DNA from: Chloroflexota bacterium
Lineage (GTDB): Bacteria; Chloroflexota; UBA6077
Assembly: GCA_021788565.1 (NCBI GenBank)
Contig: JAJYKO010000081.1
Coordinates: forward strand, 1 to 11,817
Reading direction: 5' to 3'
DNA length: 11,817 nt
The first letter of the stretch is position 1; every line of letters begins with the position of its first letter. The notes below the pieces were generated by a model. The model saw only the letters and a program-made list of their open reading frames with translations, ran no database searches and had not been told where the DNA came from. A program made the position numbers and the translations under genes. This document shows positions 5,460-11,776 of the stretch, in pieces.

Positions 5460-6752
5460 TTACTGCTTCTTAACGGGGGCTGAGACAACCTTGATGAACT
5501 TGAGCGAGTCATCGGGTTGGATCTGGACGACGGTGTTGGAGTGCAATCCATCGCCGTTGGGGGTGAAGTTGTAGGTACCGCACACCCCAGTGTAATTGCC
5601 ATGAATGCCTAGGATGTACTGCATGATCTTCTGGCGATTCGTGCCCACGGCCCCGATGGCCTTGGCGTACAGCTCGACTGCGTCGTAGTTCCAGGACGAC
5701 AGGCCGTCCATAGGCTTGCCGTATTCCTTCTGGTACGCTTCCCCGTAGGCCTTAGATTCGGGGGTCTGGCCGGGGTAGAAGTCGATCACAGCGTAGTCGC
5801 CGGCTGCCGCACTCTTGGATAGCGCCAGCGTGTCCGACTCCGCATTCGAGGGAGATCCCACGTACTTGTATGGGAGCTTGAGGTCGTGGTACTGCCGCTC
5901 GATGGTGGCCGCATCCTCAGGCCGCGTGCAGTACGTGAAGATCACCTGCGCGCCCGCGTCCTTGATAGCGAGGAGCTGGGCCGTGAAGTCCTTGCTGTCC
6001 GCGGTGTAGGGTAGGTCCTTGACGACCGTTACGCCCTGATCTTTAGCATACTGCTCCAGCAGCGTCGCGCCGCCCGAGCCAAAGGCGTCTGAATCGTGGA
6101 GAATGCCTACCTTCGTTGCCTTGAGATCCTGCACGGCGTACCCCATCATCGCCGCCGCTGCGACGGAGTCATCGGGTCGAAGCCGGAAGATCCAGGGGTT
6201 ACCCATGTTGGTGTTCTTGACGGCGGTGCCGCCCGTCGCCTCGGGGATGCCGGCAGCCTTGACCGTGTCTGATACCGCCTGGATCTGCGTGCTGAGGGCC
6301 GATCCGATCATCACAAGCGCGTTGTCCTGCTCGATGAGCTTGTTCGTCGCGGCTAGAGCACCGGGGTTGGTGGACTGCATGTCCTCAGTCACGAGCTTGA
6401 TCTGCTTGCCGTTGATACCACCGGCGGCGTTGATCTGCTTGACGGCGAGCTTCGCGGAGTTGCCGAACAGCTCGCCCTGGGACGCGGTGGGGCCGGTGAC
6501 ATTGAGGGTGATGCCCATGATGATGTCACCGCCGCTGGCAGCAGCTGCTTTGGTCGGCGCCGCCGCGGGAGCGGATGTCGCCGCAGCCGCTGGGGCGGAG
6601 GTCGCGGCGGGGGCCGCTGGGGCGGAGGTCGCGGCCGATTTGGCCGGAGCCGCGGTCGGCGATGGAGCGGCACCGCTACTGCAGGCCACACCTACCGCGA
6701 GTACCAGGACTGACACCAGGGCAAGAGGAACCATCTGTTTCCGGAATGCCAT
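5460..6752 (-). CDS. LivJ-type ABC transporter substrate-binding lipoprotein
   Basis: This is an extracytoplasmic binding protein of the branched-chain amino acid/amide/urea class (type I periplasmic fold) that delivers ligand to an ABC importer. Its 430 residues start with a signal peptide (MAFRKQMVPL plus a hydrophobic stretch) and a lipobox GVAC with Cys24. A linker of about 48 residues of Ala/Pro/Ser/Thr with ATSAPAA repeats follows. The mature domain starts at about 75: IIMGITLNVTGPTASQGELF, AVKQINAAGGINGKQIKL (103-120), then IGSALSTQIQAVSDTVKAAGIP (149-170) and WNYDAVELYAKAI (354-366). AGGAGG lies 5 bases before the ATG, and a strong promoter overlaps a palindrome at 6865-6892. No LivH/M/G/F genes are nearby, so it is an orphan SBP in this window; the ligand cannot be read from sequence alone. 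Confidence 0.93.
   Translation of the reverse strand: MAFRKQMVPLALVSVLVLAVGVACSSGAAPSPTAAPAKSAATSAPAAPAATSAPAAAATSAPAAAPTKAAAASGGDIIMGITLNVTGPTASQGELFGNSAKLAVKQINAAGGINGKQIKLVTEDMQSTNPGALAATNKLIEQDNALVMIGSALSTQIQAVSDTVKAAGIPEATGGTAVKNTNMGNPWIFRLRPDDSVAAAAMMGYAVQDLKATKVGILHDSDAFGSGGATLLEQYAKDQGVTVVKDLPYTADSKDFTAQLLAIKDAGAQVIFTYCTRPEDAATIERQYHDLKLPYKYVGSPSNAESDTLALSKSAAAGDYAVIDFYPGQTPESKAYGEAYQKEYGKPMDGLSSWNYDAVELYAKAIGAVGTNRQKIMQYILGIHGNYTGVCGTYNFTPNGDGLHSNTVVQIQPDDSLKFIKVVSAPVKKQ
6586..6635 (-). repeat. In-gene 27-base tandem repeat encoding the lipoprotein linker
   Basis: A 23-base string at 6586-6608 recurs exactly at 6613-6635, an offset of 27 bases or nine codons. It encodes the Ala-Thr-Ser-Ala-Pro-type linker between the lipid-modified cysteine and the binding domain, so linker length could vary by slippage or recombination between strains. 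Confidence 0.75.
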
Positions 6753-6852
6753 GCAAGCCTCCTACTTCTTCTTCCCCTCAGCGATCGAGGGAGATTTGTG
6801 TGGAAGGTTACTGGCCCCGGATCGTCAACGATTTCCCGGACCGCTGCCTAGC

Positions 6853-6881
6853 CTGCCAGCCGCTATCATAGCGGCTGGCAG
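6853..6881. promoter_or_regulatory. Operator-like 29-bp palindrome on the SBP promoter
   Basis: Arms CTGCCAGCCGCTA (6853-6865) and TAGCGGCTGGCAG (6869-6881) are perfect reverse complements around TCA. The palindrome covers the whole -10 hexamer and 11 of the 16 spacer bases of the predicted promoter, and extends past the predicted start point. That is where a repressor binding site would be expected. A terminator for tatA is less likely, as no T-run follows. Confidence 0.6.
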
Positions 6882-6892
6882 CATCTTGTCAA
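6865..6892 (-). promoter_or_regulatory. Strong sigma-70-type promoter for the SBP gene
   Basis: On the minus strand a perfect -35 TTGACA (6887-6892) is followed after 16 bases by TATGAT (6865-6870), five of six matches to TATAAT. Transcription would start near 6858, about 105 bases upstream of the ATG at 6752. Confidence 0.75.
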
Positions 6893-6947
6893 GTACTGAT
6901 GTTGCGAGGCGTTATGCGTGGAGTCTACCTGTATAGGAGTGCCTGGG

Positions 6948-7232
6948 CTAGACGGCTATCTTAGCGCCGCAATTGCCGCAAAACTGGTTGCCGGCCGTGT
7001 TCTCCCGGCCGCAGGAAGGGCAGATGGGGTTTTCGGCTGCCGCGGCAGCCTTGACTTCGCTCTCACCACCTGCTGTATCGGTGTCGGAAGCGTCATTCAT
7101 GCTTCGCTTGAACTCATTCAGGCTTTTGCCAAGCGCCCCTCCCATCTCGGGCAGCTTGCCGGGTCCGAATACCACCAGGACTAGAACCAGGATCAATATT
7201 AAGTGGGTAGGCTGCAAGATTCCGTCGAACAC
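6948..7232 (-). CDS. tatA: TatA/E-type twin-arginine translocase subunit with C-terminal zinc ribbon
   Basis: TatA oligomerises in the cytoplasmic membrane to let folded twin-arginine substrates across. The 94 residues show one N-terminal membrane helix (about 11-22, [12 protein letters not shown]), the [10 protein letters not shown] hinge (22-31) and an amphipathic helix ([15 protein letters not shown], 31-45). An acidic/Ala linker follows, then [22 protein letters not shown] (71-92), a zinc ribbon with C71, C74, C85 and C88. The zinc-ribbon tail is not part of standard TatA and would face the cytoplasm. The start is GTG at 7232, with AGGAGG about 4 bases upstream, and an extended -10 lies at 7261-7269. 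tatB and tatC are not in the window, so assignment to TatA rather than TatB rests on the short length and the hinge sequence. Confidence 0.9.
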   Translation of the reverse strand: MFDGILQPTHLILILVLVLVVFGPGKLPEMGGALGKSLNEFKRSMNDASDTDTAGGESEVKAAAAAENPICPSCGRENTAGNQFCGNCGAKIAV

Positions 7233-7260
7233 GGCTCCTCCTCACCGACTTGATGCCGAG

Positions 7261-7269
7261 ATTCTACCA
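7261..7269 (-). promoter_or_regulatory. Extended -10 promoter candidate for tatA
   Basis: The minus strand reads TGGTAGAAT, an extended -10 with five of six matches to TATAAT. The -35 region is poor (TCAATC at 17 bases). The predicted start is near 7254, about 20 bases before the GTG start. Confidence 0.5.
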
Positions 7270-7299
7270 CACCTGAAACAGGGGATTGATAGAGCGAGC

Positions 7300-7453
7300 A
7301 AGGACTGGCGAAACAGGATGTACAGAATAGATAAAAATATACAGCATCAGTAACGGTAACAGGTAGCAAGCAACCCATCCTGCCCAGCCTTCTACATCCC
7401 GTCTATGCTGTTTGCCACACTCTCTCCCCGCCTCCCCCATCTCCCCGTCACCC
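7300..7453. repeat. G-rich tract and degenerate GGATGTACAG-type repeats in the gap-tatA spacer
   Basis: On the minus strand, G-runs begin across the gap stop codon (7426-7453: GGG-TGAC-GGGG-AGAT-GGGGG-AGGC-GGGG), a quadruplex-capable arrangement. Further along are ATAGACGGGATGTAGAAGG and GGGCAGGATGGG. On the plus strand, 7310-7335 has the related text AACAGGATGTACAGAATAG in inverse orientation. The 215-base gap holds no convincing gene apart from the tatA promoter. Confidence 0.5.
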
Positions 7454-8608
7454 GGTTGGCTCCTCCGAGCCCTTGAAGCCCTCCTCCATGTATTGGGCTC
7501 GCACGGACCCGAGAGCCCCAGCCAGCGTGTTGGGGGCTGGCTCACCCACGCCACGGGGCAGGAAACTCTTGGTGACCCCCAAAGCCCTGTCGGTCTTGTC
7601 GATGGATCTCGCTCCGTCGGCGTCCGTCCCGGTAAGAGCCCTAACGCAGTCTACGTTCTCCGGCACAACGACGGCCTCGTTGTGGACCAGGAAGGTGATG
7701 TAGAGGTCGCGACTATCGGCGGCCAGACCGTCCTCCCAGACGGCGACTTCCCACATGTCGCCTCGCGGGCGGCGAAGGTCCCGCATCAGTTCGATCACCG
7801 AGTTGAGGGCCACTAGCCCGTCTGAGCCACGAACGAAGGCGATGCGAGGTGCAGCCAGAAGTGCCTGCCTCAACTCTTCGACGGCGACCGGGTGGACCGT
7901 CTCCACCATCATGTAGTGGAGATGACCGAGGTCGTACGGGAAGGCTCCTGCCATCGTGGTTATATCCAGGTCTCTGATGACGGTCTTGGCGTCGGGCCCC
8001 TGGTGGCTCGGCACCTTCAACTCCGGGATAGCCGTGTTGGTCATTCCGTTCTGGTGGCTCTCCCAGGGGTCGGAGCCTCTACGAAGCACGACGTCGCGGA
8101 CCCGCTTCACCCATCCCCGGCCGTGCAGGGTACCCGCGATCCGACAGATACCAGTGGTATTGCATGACACTACGCGCGCGTACCGCCGATTGAGTGCCTC
8201 GGCGTAGTTCACCTGGGCCACGAAGGACACGGGCGCGATGTAAGGCTTCTCTCCCCCCTGCCAGATGGCTTTGACACCTGCCCGATCGTACAGCTCCTTG
8301 TTGGTGGTGCCGATACCCTTGGGGGTGCAGTCGACGACAACCTCCACCCGACGCAGCAGGTCTTCCAGGGTTCCGGTTACCGGGATGCCCGCCTCCTCCA
8401 TCCGAAACCGCATCCCCGCCAGCGAGCAGTAGACCGGGTATCCTCGCTCAGCCGCCACCTGAACCCGGTAGTCGTAGGCCACGTCGGCGACTCCGACCAG
8501 CTCCATGTCGTCCTGCAACGCCACGGCGTCGGCCACCCGCTTCCCGATCACACCGTACCCGTTGACCGCCACCCTCACTCTGTGGTTTCCCACGGCCCAC
8601 CTCTTCAT
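7448..8608 (-). CDS. gap: Type II (archaeal-type) glyceraldehyde-3-phosphate dehydrogenase
   Basis: It oxidises and phosphorylates glyceraldehyde 3-phosphate to 1,3-bisphosphoglycerate, or runs in reverse, in the cytoplasm. The 386 residues match the archaeal/type II class, not the usual bacterial GapA. Visible are the dinucleotide fold VAVNGYGVIGKRVADAV (13-29), then DCTPKGIGTTNKELYDRAGV (93-112) and AIWQGGEK (114-121). The catalytic motif SCNTTGICR (148-156) carries Cys149, followed by KVPSHQGPDAKTV (198-210) and VVPENVDCVRAL (314-325). Type II enzymes often accept NADP and NAD; that is family knowledge, not visible here. The start is uncertain: ATG 8608 has no Shine-Dalgarno, whereas GTG 8593, five codons later, has GAGGT 5 bases upstream. 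It lies 56 bases downstream of the dehydrogenase gene and is probably co-transcribed with it. Confidence 0.93.
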   Translation of the reverse strand: MKRWAVGNHRVRVAVNGYGVIGKRVADAVALQDDMELVGVADVAYDYRVQVAAERGYPVYCSLAGMRFRMEEAGIPVTGTLEDLLRRVEVVVDCTPKGIGTTNKELYDRAGVKAIWQGGEKPYIAPVSFVAQVNYAEALNRRYARVVSCNTTGICRIAGTLHGRGWVKRVRDVVLRRGSDPWESHQNGMTNTAIPELKVPSHQGPDAKTVIRDLDITTMAGAFPYDLGHLHYMMVETVHPVAVEELRQALLAAPRIAFVRGSDGLVALNSVIELMRDLRRPRGDMWEVAVWEDGLAADSRDLYITFLVHNEAVVVPENVDCVRALTGTDADGARSIDKTDRALGVTKSFLPRGVGEPAPNTLAGALGSVRAQYMEEGFKGSEEPTG

Positions 8609-8664
8609 GGACAGCCACGTTCCAGCGGCCCACCAGGGGCACAGGTCATGCCAGGGCCGAGTGT

Positions 8665-9681
8665 CTAGTAGGTCAGAAGTAGCTGGACCGTATCCTCGGG
8701 GTGGAGGTCGATCTGGCGATAGGCTTCTGCGGCTCGTTCGAGCGGCACTCTCCCGGTAATGAGGGGCTCCAGCCTCAGCTCACCCAGCAGGCCTAGTGCG
8801 ACCCCCATTCGGCGGTCGCGACTCCATCGGGGTTGAAGGGCAGGATCGAGGTTGGAGACCTGGGAGCTCACCATCCGCACCCGCCCACGGTGAAAGCATC
8901 CGCCGAGCATCAGGTTGACCGGCTTCGTGCCGTACCACGAGGAGACGACGACGGTGCCCTGGAACGCCACCGAGTCGATTGCCTGACCGAGGGCCGCGCC
9001 GTGCCCGCTCGCCTCGATTGCGACGTCCACTCCTACGCCGTCACATAGGGCGCGGATGCGGTCGGGAAGACCATCCCCCGGCGGCAACGCCACGTCTGCT
9101 CCCACCGCCAGAGCCAGTTCCCTCCGGCGCGGCAAAGGGTCCACGGCCACGACCAGGTCCGCCCCCACCCTCCGAGCTAGCTGTGTCAGCAGCAGCCCTA
9201 CCACTCCCTGGCCGAAGATCGCTACCCGCTCGCCCAGCCGTATGCCGGCGTCAAGCACCACGTTCACTGCCGTCTCCAGATTCGCGAGGAAGACTCCGGC
9301 CTCGGGATTCAGGCCCTCGGGTAGTTGGACTACCGTGGCGGCAGGCACCACATATCGGTTCTGGTGGGGATGGTGAGCGAAGACGAGGTCGCCGACCCGC
9401 AACTCCGTTAAGGCGCTGCCGACCTCTTCTATTCTTCCCGCACTGGCGTAGCCGTACTTGATGGGGAAGGAGAAACTACCCCGCAATGCCGGCAGGTCGA
9501 GCGGAAGGTCGGGCGGCACCTGCCCCCGATAGACAAGCATCTCCGTGCCGTGGCTGATGGCCGAAGCGATGGCTCGTACCCGCACCTCCCCGGGGCCGAC
9601 CGGCGGCAGCGGCTCCTGTCGCAGTTCCACCTCCCGTGCCCGCGGGAACCAGACGGCAGTCGCGAGGGACGGGGGGCTCAT
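8665..9681 (-). CDS. Medium-chain dehydrogenase/reductase without zinc-ligand cysteines
   Basis: This is an NAD(P)-dependent oxidoreductase of the MDR (alcohol dehydrogenase-like) superfamily; the substrate is unknown. Its 338 residues have the GroES-like N-terminal domain (about 10-130), with SAISHGTEMLVYRGQVP where zinc-dependent members carry 'CGTD', and YGYASAGRIEEVG (77-88). The cofactor fold GQGVVGLLLTQLARRVGA (157-174) follows, with Asp181 ending the second strand, which favours NAD. No four-Cys structural zinc loop is present, and the only cysteines are 213 and 262, so zinc catalysis of the usual kind is doubtful. Its ATG overlaps the stop of the RibD-like gene as ATGA, so the two are translationally coupled and probably act in one pathway. 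Confidence 0.88.
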   Translation of the reverse strand: MSPPSLATAVWFPRAREVELRQEPLPPVGPGEVRVRAIASAISHGTEMLVYRGQVPPDLPLDLPALRGSFSFPIKYGYASAGRIEEVGSALTELRVGDLVFAHHPHQNRYVVPAATVVQLPEGLNPEAGVFLANLETAVNVVLDAGIRLGERVAIFGQGVVGLLLTQLARRVGADLVVAVDPLPRRRELALAVGADVALPPGDGLPDRIRALCDGVGVDVAIEASGHGAALGQAIDSVAFQGTVVVSSWYGTKPVNLMLGGCFHRGRVRMVSSQVSNLDPALQPRWSRDRRMGVALGLLGELRLEPLITGRVPLERAAEAYRQIDLHPEDTVQLLLTY

Positions 9682-10367
9682 GTGCTCACCCCGTCCCTCG
9701 CCGCGAGCCGGCCGTCAAAGATGATGTCGCCTTCGAGGTGGAGGAACAAGGAATCCTCGAAGATGAGGGCGTCGCACAGGTGATCGATCCCGAGGTCGCC
9801 AACCGCTTCGATCCCAGCCCCCATCAGCTTCGGTGAGATGCACACCACCAGCCGGTCCACCAGCCGCCCCCGGAACGCGCTCGTGATCAATTGCCGGCCA
9901 CCCTCGAGCAGGACGGATCCTACCCCACGGAGCCGCAGCTGCCGCATCAACTCAGGCAGATCCACGTGACCGCTGGCGTCGTGCCGTACTATCACCACTT
10001 CGGCGCCGGAGTGGCGTACCTCCGCCACGCGATCATCTGGCGCTCGAGGCGTGGTGGCGACGAGCGTGCGAGCGTCACCATCCACGAGAACGTGGGAGGC
10101 CATGGGCATCCGGAGGGTGGAGTCGACCACGATCCGAAGGGGCGACTGACCCGGGGCCAGGCGAACCGTGAGGTGAGGGTTATCGGCCAGCACAGTGCCC
10201 ACACCCACCATCACGGCGTCGTGCTCGGCCCGAAGCCGGTGCGCCAATTTCAAAGAGGCGTTGCCCCCGATCCACTGGGACTGACCGGTGCGCGTGGCGA
10301 TTCGGCCGTCCAGGGTCTGGGCGTAATGGACGGTCAGATCAGGACGCCAAGGGTTGTACTCGTTCAT
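9678..10367 (-). CDS. RibD C-terminal domain-type reductase (stand-alone)
   Basis: This is a dihydrofolate-reductase-fold protein of the RibD_C family, whose best-known members reduce the ribosyl side chain in riboflavin synthesis using NADPH. The 229 residues are only this domain. Motifs are YAQTLDGRIATRTGQSQWIG (15-34), HRLRAEHDAVMVGVGTVLAD (43-62) continuing NPHLTVR, SVLLEGGRQL (151-160) and ISPKLMGAG (177-185). The deaminase half of RibD is absent and no other riboflavin gene is nearby, so it may instead act in another pteridine-like or unknown pathway with the dehydrogenase it overlaps. The ATG at 10367 has GGTGA 6 bases upstream. I recall similar RibD-like/MDR pairs, sometimes with a pterin synthase, in Chloroflexota and Actinobacteria, but cannot check this here. 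Confidence 0.87.
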   Translation of the reverse strand: MNEYNPWRPDLTVHYAQTLDGRIATRTGQSQWIGGNASLKLAHRLRAEHDAVMVGVGTVLADNPHLTVRLAPGQSPLRIVVDSTLRMPMASHVLVDGDARTLVATTPRAPDDRVAEVRHSGAEVVIVRHDASGHVDLPELMRQLRLRGVGSVLLEGGRQLITSAFRGRLVDRLVVCISPKLMGAGIEAVGDLGIDHLCDALIFEDSLFLHLEGDIIFDGRLAARDGVST

Positions 10368-10476
10368 TCGCGTTCACCCGGGACCTGCGTGAGCATCCTG
10401 AGAGCTACGCTCAGCGGGTTGAACCAGGTACCCGCAATAGCTGTACCCGACCGCTCCATACCAGCCACGGGCTCGC

Positions 10477-10512
10477 CATTGTAGGGGCGGTTCGCGAACC
10501 GCCCCTACAATG
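10477..10512. repeat. 36-base perfect palindrome, GTAGGGGCGG type
   Basis: The two 18-base halves (10477-10494 and 10495-10512) are exact reverse complements with no central spacer; each half is CATTGTAGGGGCGGTTCG. It lies in the 213-base gap between htrA and the RibD-like gene. I recall near-identical hairpins as multicopy intergenic elements in cyanobacteria and Chloroflexota. Apart from this and the hairpin at 10524-10551 I see no gene or convincing promoter in the gap. Confidence 0.85.
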
Positions 10513-10523
10513 AGGGTGGAGAT

Positions 10524-10551
10524 GCGCCAGGACTGGAGACAGCCCTGACGC
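10524..10551 (-). other. Imperfect hairpin just downstream of the htrA stop
   Basis: GCGCCAGG (10524-10531) pairs with CCTGACGC (10544-10551) with one G-T wobble, and an inner CTG/CAG extends the stem around a 4-base loop. It lies about 30 bases past the htrA stop and may help end its transcript, but it lacks a T-run. A smaller hairpin CGACCC/GGGTCG (10584-10598) overlaps the last codons of htrA. Confidence 0.35.
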
Positions 10552-10580
10552 ATATGTCTGCCCAACCGGCTCCGCGGCTG

Positions 10581-11723
10581 TTACGACCCGGCGGGTCGCA
10601 GCGCGAGCGTGATGCTCACCTGCAGGCTCTGGCCTCCCCGCTGAATGGTGAGTGTGATGGTGTCGCCCGGCTTCTTGCCGATCAGGTACCGTCCCAGGGT
10701 GGACTCGTCGACGATTGGCTGGTTATCCACCTGGGTGATGACGTCCTTCTGCTGAATTCCGGCCTGGGCGGCGGGAGAGCCGGCTACCACGCTGGCGACG
10801 AAGATGCCCTTGGTGCTGGCCGGGACCCCAAGCTGCCTGGCGATGGAGGGCGTCAGACCGGAGTAGCTGATGCCGATGAACGGATGGATCGCCTTGCCGG
10901 TCGCCACCAGTTCATCCGCGATCGGCTTGGCTGTGTTCATGGAGATCGCGAACCCTATGCCCTGTGCCTGCATGCCTGTCGGGTCCGTACCCGCCACCAG
11001 GGTGTTAATCCCGACGACTTCGCCATTCAGGTTCGCCAGCGCTCCGCCGCTGTTGCCCGGATTGATGGCCGCGTCGGTCTGGATAAGATCGTAGAGGACG
11101 GGACCGCCCGGGTTGCCCTGAGCGTCCGGCTCCTGCTGCGATCGACCCAGCGCGCTCGCCACACCCACAGTGACCGTGGGACCGCCGGGTAGGGCGAGGG
11201 CGTTGCCTATTGCGACCAGCCAATCCCCTACCCCGAGCTTGCTGGAGTCGCCAAGCTTGGCCACGGGTAGGTTGTCCCCCTGGATTTGAACCACCGCGAG
11301 ATCGGTAAGAGGATCCGCGCCCACGAGCTTTCCGTCGAAGGAGCGACCATCTGGGAGTGCGACGGTGAGGCTGTCTGCTCCCTCAATCACGTGGTTGTTG
11401 GTGAGGATGTGGCCCTGGGAATCGTAGATGACGCCCGAGCCGACACCCATGGGCTGGGGGCCCGCCGTCTGACCGGGGCCTGCCGGCGCCTGCTGGTTGG
11501 CCGTGATCTGGACTACCGCGGGCTTCACCTGCTCGGCAACCTGCCGAATTGCGGAGGAAAAGTCCTGCAAAGTTGGAGCCGTCTGCGATGCAGGTGCGGC
11601 GGCCGCGTGGGGGACCGATCCGAGGCCGGCCATTGATGCTACCGGCGCGATGCCCTGGGTGGCAATCCAGATCGCGCCGATAGCGAGAACAGAAAGGCCC
11701 CCCCGTGCCAGGGAGCTTTTCAT
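10581..11723 (-). CDS. HtrA/DegP-type trypsin-like serine protease with one PDZ domain
   Basis: This is an extracytoplasmic quality-control protease, probably membrane-anchored or secreted by its N-terminal hydrophobic segment (about 5-45: LARGGLSVLAIGAIWIATQG and on). From the ATG at 11723 it is 380 residues. The catalytic triad is visible: His111 in LTNNHVIEG, Asp141 in DPLTDLAVVQ and Ser225 in NPGNSGGALANL. A single PDZ domain covers about 282-376, with IFVASVVAGSPAAQAGIQQKD and DNQPIVDESTL. The frame stays open 48 bases further, to 11771, but the start at 11723 is fixed by AGGAGG with a 5-base spacer (11729-11734). Nothing recognisable lies upstream within the window except an inverted repeat. 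One PDZ makes it closer to DegS/HhoA types than to DegP with two. Confidence 0.94.
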   Translation of the reverse strand: MKSSLARGGLSVLAIGAIWIATQGIAPVASMAGLGSVPHAAAAPASQTAPTLQDFSSAIRQVAEQVKPAVVQITANQQAPAGPGQTAGPQPMGVGSGVIYDSQGHILTNNHVIEGADSLTVALPDGRSFDGKLVGADPLTDLAVVQIQGDNLPVAKLGDSSKLGVGDWLVAIGNALALPGGPTVTVGVASALGRSQQEPDAQGNPGGPVLYDLIQTDAAINPGNSGGALANLNGEVVGINTLVAGTDPTGMQAQGIGFAISMNTAKPIADELVATGKAIHPFIGISYSGLTPSIARQLGVPASTKGIFVASVVAGSPAAQAGIQQKDVITQVDNQPIVDESTLGRYLIGKKPGDTITLTIQRGGQSLQVSITLALRPAGS

Positions 11724-11753
11724 AGTAACCTCCTGCATAAAACACAATAAAGA

Positions 11754-11776
11754 AGAAGGTATGGATATCACCTTCT
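11754..11776. promoter_or_regulatory. Inverted repeat upstream of htrA
   Basis: AGAAGGT (11754-11760) and ACCTTCT (11770-11776) are perfect reverse complements separated by 9 bases, about 30-50 bases before the htrA start. On the minus strand a T-rich stretch follows (TTCTTTATTGTGTTTT). It could be an operator for a stress regulator or a weak terminator of a gene beyond the window. It is not the CIRCE sequence, although the N9 spacing is similar. Confidence 0.4.

Noticed and set aside
6103..6936. 277-codon open frame on the plus strand opposite the binding protein
   Set aside because: The Ala-rich translation mirrors the repeat linker and the gene opposite. It has no domain and runs through the promoter/palindrome region.
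10374..10565. 63-codon minus-strand frame between htrA and the RibD-like gene
   Set aside because: It reads straight through the 36-base palindrome and the hairpin at 10524-10551, has no homology I recognise and no good ribosome-binding site.
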